Source: GCA-2684655 sp051278165
GTDB taxonomy: Bacteria; Planctomycetota; UBA1135; UBA2386
Reading direction: 5' to 3'
Length of the DNA: 5,992 nucleotides
Assembly: GCA_051278165.1 (NCBI GenBank)
Contig: JBNMNW010000336.1
Location: 1-5,992, forward strand
Below the pieces are notes generated by a model. That model was not told the origin of the DNA, did not search any database, and was given only the letters and a program-made list of their open reading frames with translations. Positions 5,400 through 5,992 of the stretch are shown here, piece by piece. Each line of letters starts with the position of its first letter. Positions within the stretch are counted from its first letter, which is position 1. The translations under genes were made by a program, and so were the position numbers.

Positions 5400-5871
5400 G
5401 CGCGCACGCGGTTGGGGGCTGCCAAAGAACAACTGGTGCTCGCTGCGCAGGCAATGGCGCCGGAGTCGCAGTACTACTTGCTGACGTTTGCCGACAAGGC
5501 GAAGACGTGGACGCGACAGCCGATTCGGCCGGATCGCCGTTCGACCCGTTCGTTGACTGGCTTGCTGAGCCGATTGAACGCGCGCGGCGGCACCAACCTG
5601 TATGCCGGGTTGATTGCGGCGCTTGAGACCGAGGGTCGAACCTACGGCGACAAGGCGCTGCCGAAGATCGACGAGTTGTTCATCCTCAGTGATGGCGATC
5701 CGACCTCTGGTGAGGTTCGCGATACCGAGACGATCTGCGAGCTAGTCAAGCAGGCCAATCGCTACGAGAAGACCCGCATCAACTCGGTGTTCACGGGCAC
5801 GCACTGGTAAGGGAGCCGCGCTGTTGCGGCGTCTGGCCGAAGAGAACGGCGGCGTGTTCGTGCAGCGCTGA
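5400..5871 (+). pseudogene. VWA-domain protein, 5'-truncated and frameshifted
   Basis: The plus-strand frame from about 5400 reads TRLGAAKEQLVLAAQAMAPE, SQYYLLTFADKAKTW, LLSRLNARGGTNLYAGLIAA and KIDELFILSDGDPTSGEVRD, then ETICELVKQANRYEKTRINS and VFTGTHW, ending at TAA 5808-5810. This is the C-terminal half of a von Willebrand A domain: the GGTN threonine motif and the LSDGDPTSG aspartate motif of the metal site are present. The DxSxS motif that should precede RLGAAKEQL is missing, because the upstream bases belong to an antisense IS91-type remnant. Removing one base near 5799-5806 continues the protein as TGKGAALLRRLAEENGGVFVQR, ending at TGA 5869-5871, which matches the usual VWA tail. The frameshift may be real decay or a sequencing error; the 5' truncation is real in either case unless the contig is chimeric. 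Confidence 0.75.
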
Positions 5872-5992
5872 GCTGCGCGTGCGGTCGCGAGGATTCCTGC
5901 CACCGCTGACGGGCGAAGATGTTGTTTCTTGTCCTGGCACCGTACTGACATTCTCGCAGTACACAGAAGCGGGCGCGGGGGGGGGGCCGCGG
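5872..5992. other. Non-coding tail with short inverted repeat and G10 run
   Basis: No gene is seen after the VWA stop. GTACTG (5942-5947) and CAGTAC (5957-5962) form a 6-bp stem with a 9-base loop, 70 bp after the stop. It has no T-tract, so a terminator role is only possible. A run of 10 G lies at 5977-5986, six bases before the end of the window. Confidence 0.5.

Noticed and set aside
5016..5400. N-terminal extension of the VWA frame
   Set aside because: The bases are antisense to the IS91-type fragment, and the translation is His/Ala/Arg-rich without VWA features. VWA similarity begins only at about 5400.
4900..5871. A new gene system combining the VWA and IS91-type proteins
   Set aside because: Both are truncated fragments in opposite orientations with missing catalytic or metal-binding parts, so a functional pairing is not supported.

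Overview
This GC-rich 6 kb window carries one complete gene, one gene cut by the window edge, and several broken genes and insertion-sequence (IS) remnants. The intact gene encodes a secreted protein with two nidogen-like domains and a C-terminal domain ending in a '(S)NGLxxTLG' block. I associate that architecture with Planctomycetota. With the LVIVD-repeat and VWA proteins and the transposase types present, this suggests an uncultured planctomycete, probably a metagenomic contig. The lineage call is inference.

Layout. (1) 1-729, minus: N-terminal part of an exported LVIVD-repeat protein, open at the window edge. (2) 736-1538: an IS5-family (IS903-like) element with recognisable terminal inverted repeats. 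Its minus-strand transposase has lost about 100 internal codons and is frameshifted at the deletion. (3) 1540-2160, plus: two successive fragments of two different integrase-core (rve/DDE) transposases; the first has an in-frame TAG. (4) 2161-2706: unrecognised minus-strand reading frames, apparently a decayed gene. (5) 2700-2856: a structure-rich intergenic stretch with nested hairpins, three 8-bp tandem repeats, a hairpin with 17-bp arms, and a G17/C20 homopolymer palindrome. (6) 2867-4621, minus: the intact 584-aa nidogen-like surface protein with a good ribosome binding site. (7) 4900-5355, minus: C-terminal fragment of an IS91-type transposase. (8) 5400-5871, plus: C-terminal fragment of a VWA-domain protein with a frameshift near its end. 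(9) 5872-5992: no gene, ending near a G10 run.

The genes do not form an operon or an evident pathway. The two host genes that look expressible (1-729 and 2867-4621) both encode exported proteins on the minus strand and are separated by IS debris. I found no convincing new defence, biosynthetic or regulatory system. The points most worth checking are the homopolymer palindrome, which may mark a chimeric assembly join, the IS end only 7 bp from the LVIVD start codon, the unidentified frames at 2161-2706, and the two-domain surface protein.
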